From NCBI RefSeq assembly GCF_002355435.1, contig NZ_AP017313.1:4774001-4838000 (forward strand): a DNA stretch of 64,000 nt, written 5' to 3'. The stretch comes from Mucilaginibacter gotjawali (GTDB lineage Bacteria > Bacteroidota > Bacteroidia > Sphingobacteriales > Sphingobacteriaceae). Shown in pieces: positions 35,676-43,931 of this stretch. Position numbers and translations under genes: made by a program. Below the pieces are notes generated by a model. The model worked only from the letters and a program-made list of their open reading frames with translations, did no database searches and was not told the origin of the DNA. The stretch's first letter is position 1, and every line of letters starts with the position of its first letter.

Positions 35676-37313
35676 TCAATGAGGTTTAAAGCTTGCCAGG
35701 TCGTTATATAAACTCCGGAACGAACTGCGGAGGCCAATACTTAGCCAGGTAGTACGGTCCTTAAACTGCGTATTATTTTCTGTTCTGTAGATGCCGTCGA
35801 GCTCTATCCGCAAGTTATACTTCGGGTTAAGTAAAAAGGCTATTTTTCCTTCCAGGTATACCATGTTTGTGGTTAAACCCTGCCCGGTGTAGTTTCCCTG
35901 GGAGTAATTCTGGTTATCCCCGTGGCGGGCGGGTTGTGTCCATAACTCAAATATATCTTTACCGAAATTTGCGCCATTTATATCAAAACCGTAACGGCCG
36001 AAATCGGCCTCGGCGCTAAAATCAAACCGTTTATAAGAGTAGTTCAGCAAGCCTACCCATTCCCTGAAATTCGCGCCCCAGGGATGCGCCAGCGGCTCGC
36101 TATTGTCTGAATAGTTTTCAATGTTTGAACGTTCAGAATAGGTATAGGGCTTTGCTGTATTATATTCAAAAAGGTAATTAAGCCCTTTTACGCTAAACAA
36201 CTGTGAACCCCTGAAACCAAGTTGCCAGGCATACTTATTCCTTGAACTACCATCGTTTGAGAAAAAATCTTTCGACTGGAATTCATCCAGGGCAAACTGG
36301 CCATATGCAGTAATATTATCGGTAATTTTATATTTACCGGTAACGCCGATCAGCGCATTATCCGGCGAGCCATTTGATGCTTCAAGCGGCCTTAAAAATA
36401 TAACCGGGTTTACATAAGTAAAGTCAAAAGGGCGTTTATTGCCATTATCATCAACTGTATATGAAATAACTGCATCAAAAAAACCAAGCGAGAGGCGGTT
36501 CGATACGTTCCAGTCCAGATAATGAAATACCGCAAATTTCTTCCGGCTGATATTGCTACCTGAATTTGCCTCGGCAACGGGGTCATTCATAAGGGTGTAC
36601 ATAGCCATATACCTTACATTGCCCAAAGTTGCCGTAAGTTTGAAAAACGGGTATGGCGAAGCAAAATCTGATAACAATTCGGAGCGGTAACCATCGCCTA
36701 TAAAGGTTTTATCGCGCCCGGCACTAATATTTAAGTATCTAACCGGCGTGTAAGAGACCACAGCGGTAAGGTATGACCAATCATATCCGTACGTTGAATA
36801 AGTACGGGCATAGGCCTGGCCTGGCACAATACCCACCTGGTTGATGTAAGTTGAAATATATTCAGGAAGCTCCGCGCTGCCCTGGTAACCACTCACATTA
36901 TAACTGAATTTATTGCCAATGGTACCACCAATTTGAGCACCGATGGAGAGGCTGTTGGTATTAAGATGCCCTGAAAGGTCCCGGCCTATGCCTATGTCGG
37001 GCAGCAGGTCGGCATAAAAAGTTGAACCCGGGCTTTTTACATCTATCAAATGTTCGTTAAAAAGCTTCCGGTATCCCCAACTGTGCTGTTTACCATCGTT
37101 CCCCAAATTCATTAACGAATCGTAATGATGCTTCAATAAAGAATCATCAACAAAAAAAGGCCTTAGCGAGCTGTGCTGGCGACTGCTTGTTGAATAAACA
37201 TCCTCATTCAATTTTTGGTAAAACTGGTATGAATAAGGCTGATAAACGGATTGAGCCCTGACCACGCCAATTACAGAAAACAATAAAATAATGCTGCTAA
37301 AAACTTTCCTCAT
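35676..37313 (-). CDS. Outer-membrane barrel protein, RemB/Wzi-like
   Basis: The 545-residue protein has a signal peptide (cleavage after VVRAQ, about 21) and then a beta-rich body with alternating strands ending in an aromatic-rich C-terminal region, as expected for an outer-membrane barrel. The pattern (DLLPDIGIGRDLSG, NISAGRDKTFIGDGYRS, GYDWSYLTAVVSY) resembles the capsule-assembly Wzi family and the gliding protein RemB of Flavobacterium. RemB-like proteins are linked to surface polysaccharide and motility. It is 26 bases upstream of gmd on the other side of the same strand (gmd is transcribed first), so a polysaccharide role fits. The assignment is tentative. Confidence 0.7.
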   Translation of the reverse strand: MRKVFSSIILLFSVIGVVRAQSVYQPYSYQFYQKLNEDVYSTSSRQHSSLRPFFVDDSLLKHHYDSLMNLGNDGKQHSWGYRKLFNEHLIDVKSPGSTFYADLLPDIGIGRDLSGHLNTNSLSIGAQIGGTIGNKFSYNVSGYQGSAELPEYISTYINQVGIVPGQAYARTYSTYGYDWSYLTAVVSYTPVRYLNISAGRDKTFIGDGYRSELLSDFASPYPFFKLTATLGNVRYMAMYTLMNDPVAEANSGSNISRKKFAVFHYLDWNVSNRLSLGFFDAVISYTVDDNGNKRPFDFTYVNPVIFLRPLEASNGSPDNALIGVTGKYKITDNITAYGQFALDEFQSKDFFSNDGSSRNKYAWQLGFRGSQLFSVKGLNYLFEYNTAKPYTYSERSNIENYSDNSEPLAHPWGANFREWVGLLNYSYKRFDFSAEADFGRYGFDINGANFGKDIFELWTQPARHGDNQNYSQGNYTGQGLTTNMVYLEGKIAFLLNPKYNLRIELDGIYRTENNTQFKDRTTWLSIGLRSSFRSLYNDLASFKPH

Positions 37314-37338
37314 ATGCTAAAATGAATAGTTTTACAAT

Positions 37339-38475
37339 TTACTCAAAATAATTGAGTGTTTTAAACCCACCCTTTTTTAAATAGTCATCTTTTTTTACCA
37401 GGTGAAGATCAGATTGAACCATATCGCTTACCAAAGTCTGCAGGTTGTATCGTGGTACCCAACCCAATTTTTCTCTCGCTTTAGAGGCATCCCCTATCAA
37501 AAGGTCGACCTCGGTAGGCCTGAAATATTTGGGATCAACTTTTACTAAAGTCTGTCCGAATCTTAATGCCTCACGATTTAAACCTAACTCTTCGATCTTT
37601 TGATCATCAACATCAATAATCACTCCGCGTTCGTTTTCATCTTTTCCGCTAAATTCAATTTCAATACCCAATTCGCCGAAGGCCATTTTTATAAACTCCC
37701 TTACGGTAGTGGTAACCCCGGTGGCAATAACAAAATCTTCGGCTTTATCCTGTTGCAGCATAAGCCACATCGCTTCAATATAATCTTTTGCATGGCCCCA
37801 GTCACGCTGTGCCGAAAGATTGCCCACGTAAAGGTAATCTTGCAGCCCCATGGCTATTTTTGAAGCGGCACGGGTAATTTTGCGGGTAACAAAGGTCTCT
37901 CCGCGAATAGGGCTTTCGTGGTTAAATAAAATACCGTTACAGGCAAACATATTATAGGCCTCGCGATAGTTTACAATAATCCAGTACCCATAAAGTTTAG
38001 CCACAGCATATGGCGAACGGGGATAAAACGGGGTCGTTTCGCTTTGCGGTACCGCCTGTACCAGGCCGTACAACTCAGATGTGGATGCCTGGTAAATCCG
38101 GGTTTTTTTCTCAAGGCCCAGCAGTCTTACCGCTTCAAGGATCCTCAGTGTGCCGATACCGTCAGCATTTGCCGTATATTCCGGCGTATCAAAACTTACC
38201 TTTACATGGCTTTGGGCGGCAAGGTTGTATATTTCATCCGGCTGAATTTCCTGTACCAGCCTGATGAGGTTGGTCGAATCGGTCAGATCCCCGTAATGAA
38301 GTTTAAATTTTACATTTGCTTCATGCGGGTCGTGGTAAAGGTGGTCGATCCGCTCCGTATTCAGCAATGACGATCTCCGTTTGATCCCGTGTACTTCATA
38401 ACCCTTTTTTAGCAAAAATTCAGCTAAATAAGCACCATCCTGACCGGTAATACCTGTTATTAAAGCTATTTTCAT
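37339..38475 (-). CDS. gmd: GDP-mannose 4,6-dehydratase
   Basis: This short-chain dehydrogenase of 378 residues converts GDP-mannose to GDP-4-keto-6-deoxymannose, the precursor of GDP-fucose and related sugars. The NAD(P) loop GITGQDGAYLAEFLL is at 8-22, and the catalytic set is S131-T132-S133-E134 (STSELYG), Y156 and K160 (YAVAK). It is followed by the RemB/Wzi-like gene after 25 bases. The partner enzyme fcl (GDP-fucose synthase) is not next to it here. About 500 bases of hairpin-rich DNA lie upstream. Confidence 0.97.
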   Translation of the reverse strand: MKIALITGITGQDGAYLAEFLLKKGYEVHGIKRRSSLLNTERIDHLYHDPHEANVKFKLHYGDLTDSTNLIRLVQEIQPDEIYNLAAQSHVKVSFDTPEYTANADGIGTLRILEAVRLLGLEKKTRIYQASTSELYGLVQAVPQSETTPFYPRSPYAVAKLYGYWIIVNYREAYNMFACNGILFNHESPIRGETFVTRKITRAASKIAMGLQDYLYVGNLSAQRDWGHAKDYIEAMWLMLQQDKAEDFVIATGVTTTVREFIKMAFGELGIEIEFSGKDENERGVIIDVDDQKIEELGLNREALRFGQTLVKVDPKYFRPTEVDLLIGDASKAREKLGWVPRYNLQTLVSDMVQSDLHLVKKDDYLKKGGFKTLNYFE

Positions 38476-38988
38476 TTACGGTAGAAGCAAATAATGTTTT
38501 AGTTTACAATATTATCCAATTTAATTGTAAAAATTGGCATCAGGCATACCGATATTGTTTTTACAAACTATATGGTTATAAATAGGATTTTTGATTTTTT
38601 GTTTTCGGAAGAGTCAGATTAATACCTATTGCCTTTCTAAACAAAGGCCCCCGGTATTAAATAACGTGAAAATACCGTTAACATAAAAAAGGCAGGGTAA
38701 CAACCCTTTTAAGGGCTGTTACCAATGCCTCCATATGGCTGGGATAAGTTTTTTGATAAGGTTCAGGTGTATTGATAGCTTAAAAAATTAATGTAAGTAT
38801 ACCTGCAAAATTTCAATTTTGCAGCCCGTATTTTAACCCTATTTATACCGTGTTTTCACGGTGTAAAATAACTAACCGGCATTTTTACAATTCATTATAA
38901 AGCACCAAATACCGATACAAGTAGTTAATTATTAAATACTTATAGCAATATTGCGGTAAAACCGTTTCTTTCTATTGAGAAAATTTGA
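38476..38988. other. 513-bp gene-free region with four hairpins
   Basis: No open frame of note lies here. Four inverted repeats are visible: CGGTATT/AATACCG (38652-38677); AGGCA.GGTAACA/TGTTACC..TGCCT (38690-38730), the strongest; CTGCAAAATT/AATTTTGCAG with a two-base centre (38803-38824); and TTATACCGTG/CACGGTGTAA (38843-38866). The last may terminate the DUF3109 transcript. The cluster might also be a structured leader for gmd or a small RNA; none is proven. Confidence 0.6.
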
Positions 38989-39552
38989 TTAAATATCCGA
39001 AACCTGTTCTTCCAGCTCCTGGTACCACTCTTCGCCGTATTTGCGAATGAGCGGGCCTTTTAAAAACTGGTAAACATGAACTTTCAGTTCGTTGCCAAAG
39101 GAGCATGCAGGGCTGCAAATACTCCAGCGGTCATAATTCAACACATCAAACTCAGGGTATTTTGTAATACGAATTGGGTATAAATGGCATGAAATGGGTT
39201 TCTGCCAGTTGATAGCCCCATTTTCATAGGCTTTTTCGATGGCGCATTTAGTAATACCGTTTTCCCAGATAACATAGGCACACTCTTTATTTACATCAAC
39301 ACAGGGCGTTGTATAATCACCTTCAAAATCTGTTACATAGGTGCCATTTTTCTCGATAGTGGCTATACCTTTGTCGGTCATAAAAGGTTTTACCTTTGGA
39401 TATATTTCATTAAGGATATCAAGTTCAGCGGCGTCAAGCGGTGCACCTGAATCACCTTCCAGACAGCAGGCTCCCTTGCACTTGTTTAAGTTGCATACAA
39501 AATTTTCCTTTATCAGTTCTTCATGCACTAATACTGCGCCAATTTCTATCAT
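38989..39552 (-). CDS. DUF3109 family cysteine-rich protein
   Basis: The 187-residue protein matches DUF3109, common in Bacteroidota. Its cysteines are arranged as NKCKGACC near the N-terminus (about 23-30), PCVDVNKECAY, TKCAIE, ISCHLYPI and ICSPACSFG, a pattern like YkgJ-type metal-binding (zinc or iron-sulfur) proteins. The function is unknown. It has its own transcription unit, with repeat-filled DNA upstream and hairpins downstream. Confidence 0.9.
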   Translation of the reverse strand: MIEIGAVLVHEELIKENFVCNLNKCKGACCLEGDSGAPLDAAELDILNEIYPKVKPFMTDKGIATIEKNGTYVTDFEGDYTTPCVDVNKECAYVIWENGITKCAIEKAYENGAINWQKPISCHLYPIRITKYPEFDVLNYDRWSICSPACSFGNELKVHVYQFLKGPLIRKYGEEWYQELEEQVSDI

Positions 39553-39561
39553 ATATTATTT

Positions 39562-39722
39562 TTTTAGAGCCAAGAGATAAGAATCAGGAACCAAGATAAA
39601 AAAATCTACTTTGCTTTTTACAACTTTAATATTGAAGCGCCAAACCAATGTTTTTTCATTGCTTTCGGCCGGCCTGCTCCGCTTCCTAAATCTTAATTTT
39701 TGGTTCTATACTCTTGATTTTC
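39562..39722. repeat. Inverted AGAATCAGGAACCAAGA repeat gap
   Basis: The left arm is GAGCCAAGAGATAAGAATC with AGGAACCAAGAT; the right arm is AAATCTTAATTTTTGGTTC with ACTCTTGATTTT. The two are approximately complementary. The middle of the gap shows no other feature. Confidence 0.65.
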
Positions 39723-39725
39723 CCT

Positions 39726-40505
39726 TTATTTACTTATCGGTTTTAAAGGATATTTAAGATCCTTTGCGCTGGTTAGCTCCATAGATATACTGCCAACAAT
39801 CAGTTCGACATGGGCCTTTAAAGGAATTCTGTTTTCGTCATCCGTTATCCACAGGTAAAGTTTACTATCCTTCCTGAAAACCCGCCCGGGGATGATTGTG
39901 GGGTTAAACTTCAAACAATTAAATTCCCCCAGGTCGCTTTTCAGCCGCTCTTTTCCAACGTAGGTAATACTGAGGGTATGTACGCCATCATCCAAAAAAT
40001 ATTTCAAATCGAAAGTTTCGCCTATTTTTAGTTTGGAAGCATCGATGCCCCTTGAAAAGTAATAAGCTGATAAAAAATCAAATACTTTCCCTTTGAACGG
40101 AAAAACGCCTTTCGCTGCAGTTATTTTATCGCTATCGTGGTTAAATGTAACGTTATCGGTGTGCTTGTAGCTTGACTCATGCCGATTTTCGGTATAGAAA
40201 TAAGGCATCAGCGTTTTTTCATCAATATAGGTCTCGTACCTGTTACGCACTTTATATAGAACATCAAAAGCGCCCGCTGTTTTGCCGTCGGCAACGATAT
40301 GGAACGCCGGCTGACCATCAAATTTCCTGTCTGTTGCCTCAACTCTTAAATTAGCTTCTGCCGCGGTAAAAAAACCATACTTGAGTTTATAGTTTAGCTG
40401 CTCACCAACTTTAAAAACCGGCGTCACCATATCCACCATTTCCTGACAAAATGTATTTCCTGAAAATGCAGATAGCAAAACCGCTACGAGTATGAATTTT
40501 TTCAT
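39726..40505 (-). CDS. DUF3108 domain-containing exported protein
   Basis: The 259-residue protein has a signal peptide (cleavage after GNTFCQ, about 21) and a DUF3108 body (FKVGEQLNYKLKYGFFTAAEANLRV, later FDFLSAYYFSRGID and the conserved LKYFLDDGVHTLSI). DUF3108 proteins are periplasmic, beta-rich and of unknown role; some lie near polysaccharide or lipoprotein genes. Here it sits 70 bases downstream of a DUF2480 gene on the same strand, and the two may be co-transcribed. Confidence 0.9.
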   Translation of the reverse strand: MKKFILVAVLLSAFSGNTFCQEMVDMVTPVFKVGEQLNYKLKYGFFTAAEANLRVEATDRKFDGQPAFHIVADGKTAGAFDVLYKVRNRYETYIDEKTLMPYFYTENRHESSYKHTDNVTFNHDSDKITAAKGVFPFKGKVFDFLSAYYFSRGIDASKLKIGETFDLKYFLDDGVHTLSITYVGKERLKSDLGEFNCLKFNPTIIPGRVFRKDSKLYLWITDDENRIPLKAHVELIVGSISMELTSAKDLKYPLKPISK

Positions 40506-40575
40506 TTAGTTATTTGCCGGCAATTTATTTACGGCCCGCTGTATTGAACCGCTGCCGGCGCAAATTATTGCGTTG

Positions 40576-41094
40576 CTACAAATCCTTTTTTTTGTAAATA
40601 GGTACTGTTGAACAAGGTTCGCCAAACATCAGGCTTTTTACCACCGGCGTAAGCTTTTTTGTTAAGGTAACATATGCCGAAACAGGTACAGGTATATCCC
40701 CGCAACCTTTTATCACCACGCGTTGACCATTATATTGTCCGACATCCATTTTTGCTAAACTTTTTTCAAACAGAACGGTTTCCAGCACTTCGGCATTGCC
40801 GAAAACAACCTCGGCCGCGTAGGGCGCCATTTTGTTGGCCAGCAGCATATAGGCCCAAGCCGGAACGATAGCGTCTTCAGAACAGGTTAAAGCTACAAAT
40901 TTATCCTGGTACTGTGTCCAGTCATGCGCTTTCACAAACTCCCTGAAATCCTTTTCACGCAGGATCAAGCCCATGTACAAATTATCCTTTATATCGTACA
41001 CAACACGATCACCAACCGGATAAAATGCGGCAGGGTCTAAAGTAACCAGGCCACTCATTGCTACTTTGTTAACTATATTTTCCTGTATTTCCAT
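40576..41094 (-). CDS. DUF2480 family protein
   Basis: The 172-residue cytoplasmic protein matches DUF2480, which is almost confined to Bacteroidota. The conserved core reads SGLVTLDPAAFYPVGDRVVYDIKDNLYMGLILREKDFR... split by variable turns, ending in VIKGCGDIPVPVSAYVTLT. There is no signal peptide, and no catalytic motif is known. It is flanked by a DUF3108 gene and a PpiD-type gene on the same strand. Confidence 0.9.
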   Translation of the reverse strand: MEIQENIVNKVAMSGLVTLDPAAFYPVGDRVVYDIKDNLYMGLILREKDFREFVKAHDWTQYQDKFVALTCSEDAIVPAWAYMLLANKMAPYAAEVVFGNAEVLETVLFEKSLAKMDVGQYNGQRVVIKGCGDIPVPVSAYVTLTKKLTPVVKSLMFGEPCSTVPIYKKKDL

Positions 41095-41201
41095 TTTTAT
41101 TTTAATAGCGGGCTAATTCACCTACCCGGAAAACCCTTAAATAAAAAATCCGGGTACAGACATAGTGCTATACCCGGATACAAAATTACTTTAAAATATC
41201 C

Positions 41202-43304
41202 TTATAAAAACTTTGCTCTGTAATCTTTTACATTCGCCTTATCTTTCAGGGCTTCAAATATCTGCGAATCTGCACGCTGCATCATAGCCTGCCCCAGTTG
41301 TTGTTTTTCCCTAACTGCATCCGTCATAGGCGCCGGATTGGTAAAACTATCCAAAACGAATACATAAGCACCTTGTGTGCCCGCTATTGGTTTGGAGAGT
41401 TTATTGGGTTGCGATCCAAAAACGGTACCTATTAATTTATACTCTGCCGAAGAACCTGGTATAACCGGGTTAGCAAATACCATGTTTTGAATCGGGTTAA
41501 CAGTAACTCCCGCTTTTTGAGCAACCTGGTCAATGGTAGATGCACCGTTTAATGCTGATTGCAGCTTATCGGTTAATGCTTTGCCTTTTACCTGGTTTAA
41601 CACCATCGGCTGGATTTGCTTTTTAACATCATCCAGGGATAAAATTCCTTTTGGTTTAATTTGCGTTAAATGAGCCACAATATATTGGTTGCCTTCGATA
41701 TACACCTTGTCTGAGAAATCGCCTTTAGCAGCGCTAAATGCCCACCTAACCAGGTCACGCGCACTATTAACGCCCGGAACTGAAACCGCCACACCATTTA
41801 CATCGGCAGCGGTTTGTTTTTTAAGGCCGATTTTCTTTACTTCTTCGTCAAAGTTATCTTTCGTAAGCGAGCCTAAAAATCCCTGGGCTTTGCTGTAAAC
41901 TACTGTTTGTGTTGCGCTGCTGGCTTTTAACGGAACATCCACAATAGCTACCTTGGCCACTTTTGACGAACCTTTTTGATCTTCGATCTGGATAATATGG
42001 ACGCCAAATTGCGTACTCACTATTTTAATATCGCCTTTTTTGCCGTTAAACGCAGCGTCCTCAAACGGGCCTACCATAGCGCCGCGGGCAAAAGTACCCA
42101 GTTCGCCGCCTTTGGCAGCTGAGCCGTCAATGGAGAATTTTTTGGCAAGATCGGCAAATGATGCACCGCCATCGATCAATTTTTTCAATGAATCGGCCCT
42201 GGCCAGCGCTTTTTCATGACCAATAGTTTTTTCATCAATTAATATGTGTTTAGCCTTTACTGAATCTGCTTCAACATGCGAATCAACCAGCTTGGCTATT
42301 TTATAGCTGCCGTTTGATAAATAAGGCCCGTATACAAAACCCTTTGAAGCGTTGAACATCACCGAATCTAATTTCGGATCGCCCAGCTGCCCTTTGTGCT
42401 TGTAACTGATCGCTGATTTTGTTTCGGCGTTAATCTGCACAAATAACGAGTCATTGGTGGTTGTTTTAAAATCACCGGCTATTTTATCGGCTTGTTTTTT
42501 TATACCCGCTGAATCTGCTGAAGAAGGCGCCGCGTTAAAGGTTATAAAATCAAAGCTCCTTAACTCCTGCTGGTTTTTAAATTCAGCTTTGTGCTCATCA
42601 TAATAAGCCTGGTAATCAGCATCCGTAGGGGTTACTTTATTATCAGGGATTGATGAATAATTAAGTACTGCATATTTAAAATTAGCCAGCCTGTTTTTAT
42701 TCTGGTAATCATCTTTTGCTTCAAGCGTGTTAACATACAAAGAGTTGGTCACCAGCGAAACATATTTTTCCTGCAGTTTAGCCTCTATCATCTGGGTGAT
42801 AAAATCGCTCCACTGCTGTTTTATTTCGGGGCTCAGGGTTGGCAGCTGGTTTAAAAAGTTATTCAGCCTGCTTCTGTCTAACTGCCCGGTTTTAGGATCG
42901 GCAAAGGCCTGCACAATCTGCGGATTAGGTTCATTACCGCTAACCATCGATTTGGTTTCATCGGTACCTACCTGTAAACCCAGGTTGTCAACTTCCTTTT
43001 GCAAAACGGTTTGTGCCACCAACTGGTTCCAGGTAGTTTCCTGTACGTAGCTGGTGATCTGCGGCGATAACGCCCCCTGGCCGGATTGCTGCCTGAACTG
43101 TGCGCTGTTCTGATCAACCTTTTTATTGAAATCGGTATACGAAATCTTTTCGCCGCTAACTTCACCCAGCAAATCCCTGTCGTCCCTGAAAAATGATCCA
43201 CCCGACCTAACCACTTCACCAATAATAAATGCCAATAGCGAAAACCCGATACTAATCGCGAGGATTTTCCCCATCCGGTCACGCAAAAAACCCATTATAC
43301 CCAT
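41202..43304 (-). CDS. PpiD-type peptidyl-prolyl isomerase / periplasmic foldase
   Basis: The 700-residue protein has one N-terminal membrane helix (about 11-30), a SurA_N-like chaperone region, a parvulin PPIC domain (about 345-455: AKHILIDEKT...GGELGTFARGAMVGPFEDAAF...GVHIIQIED) and a C-terminal chaperone region. This is the layout of PpiD, an inner-membrane-anchored foldase for proteins leaving the Sec translocon. The length slightly exceeds E. coli PpiD (623). The start may be either of the ATGs at 43304 and 43295. A 590-base gap lies upstream. Confidence 0.93.
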   Translation of the reverse strand: MGIMGFLRDRMGKILAISIGFSLLAFIIGEVVRSGGSFFRDDRDLLGEVSGEKISYTDFNKKVDQNSAQFRQQSGQGALSPQITSYVQETTWNQLVAQTVLQKEVDNLGLQVGTDETKSMVSGNEPNPQIVQAFADPKTGQLDRSRLNNFLNQLPTLSPEIKQQWSDFITQMIEAKLQEKYVSLVTNSLYVNTLEAKDDYQNKNRLANFKYAVLNYSSIPDNKVTPTDADYQAYYDEHKAEFKNQQELRSFDFITFNAAPSSADSAGIKKQADKIAGDFKTTTNDSLFVQINAETKSAISYKHKGQLGDPKLDSVMFNASKGFVYGPYLSNGSYKIAKLVDSHVEADSVKAKHILIDEKTIGHEKALARADSLKKLIDGGASFADLAKKFSIDGSAAKGGELGTFARGAMVGPFEDAAFNGKKGDIKIVSTQFGVHIIQIEDQKGSSKVAKVAIVDVPLKASSATQTVVYSKAQGFLGSLTKDNFDEEVKKIGLKKQTAADVNGVAVSVPGVNSARDLVRWAFSAAKGDFSDKVYIEGNQYIVAHLTQIKPKGILSLDDVKKQIQPMVLNQVKGKALTDKLQSALNGASTIDQVAQKAGVTVNPIQNMVFANPVIPGSSAEYKLIGTVFGSQPNKLSKPIAGTQGAYVFVLDSFTNPAPMTDAVREKQQLGQAMMQRADSQIFEALKDKANVKDYRAKFL

Positions 43305-43931
43305 ATACCTATAATAATTACTTTATACTACTAAAAAGAGGGCGCAAGATACAACTTTTAGTAAAATTCTATAATACAATTTTTGATTAGTTTTTGTGGT
43401 GGTAATTAGTTGATTAAGTTGGTTAAATAAGCGGTTTACCAGGTTGTAACAAGTGATAGTATTTTGGGCGCCGGGCGGTAAGAAGCTTGAAAGTTGCGGG
43501 GGCTAGCCAACTGTAAAAAAAAATAAAAACTACTCCAAAGGGCATTGCTTCCTTGCCAAAGCACCGTAAGCACCTGAACCACCCGGAACGGACGAATAAG
43601 GCTGGTACACCTGGTACACTAATTTTTTCTGTGTTTTACTTGGATTTTTAAAGAAAAATACTTATAAATACAACGCTTGATTCATTACCACCAATCAACA
43701 TGCCGTCCGGATAAATAATAACCGAAACGCGCCGCATTATTTATAATCCGCGTTGCGGCTGATTATCCGGCTGCATTACAGCGGTTTTACGTGCTAAGTC
43801 ACGATAACATCACAACCCTTGATGCTTGTTTTATGCTTTCGTGATGATTGCCAGTTTTATAAATGACATTGGTCACCTTTGCGGCAGTTTGATTGCGTAT
43901 CTTGGTATGCATATTGATAATAACAGCAAAC
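43305..43931. other. Gene-free region with a long structured inverted repeat
   Basis: No gene is supported here. At 43707-43770 three nested inverted pairs stack: CCGGATAA/TTATCCGG, CCG.AACGCG/CGCGTT.CGG and ATTAT/ATAAT, making one long imperfect hairpin about 160 bases before the L,D-transpeptidase start. A CACCTTTG at 43874-43881 is a one-mismatch -7 box for that gene. Confidence 0.6.

Noticed and set aside
43305..43706. Remnant gene between the PpiD gene and the L,D-transpeptidase
   Set aside because: No frame shows a recognisable protein segment on either strand.
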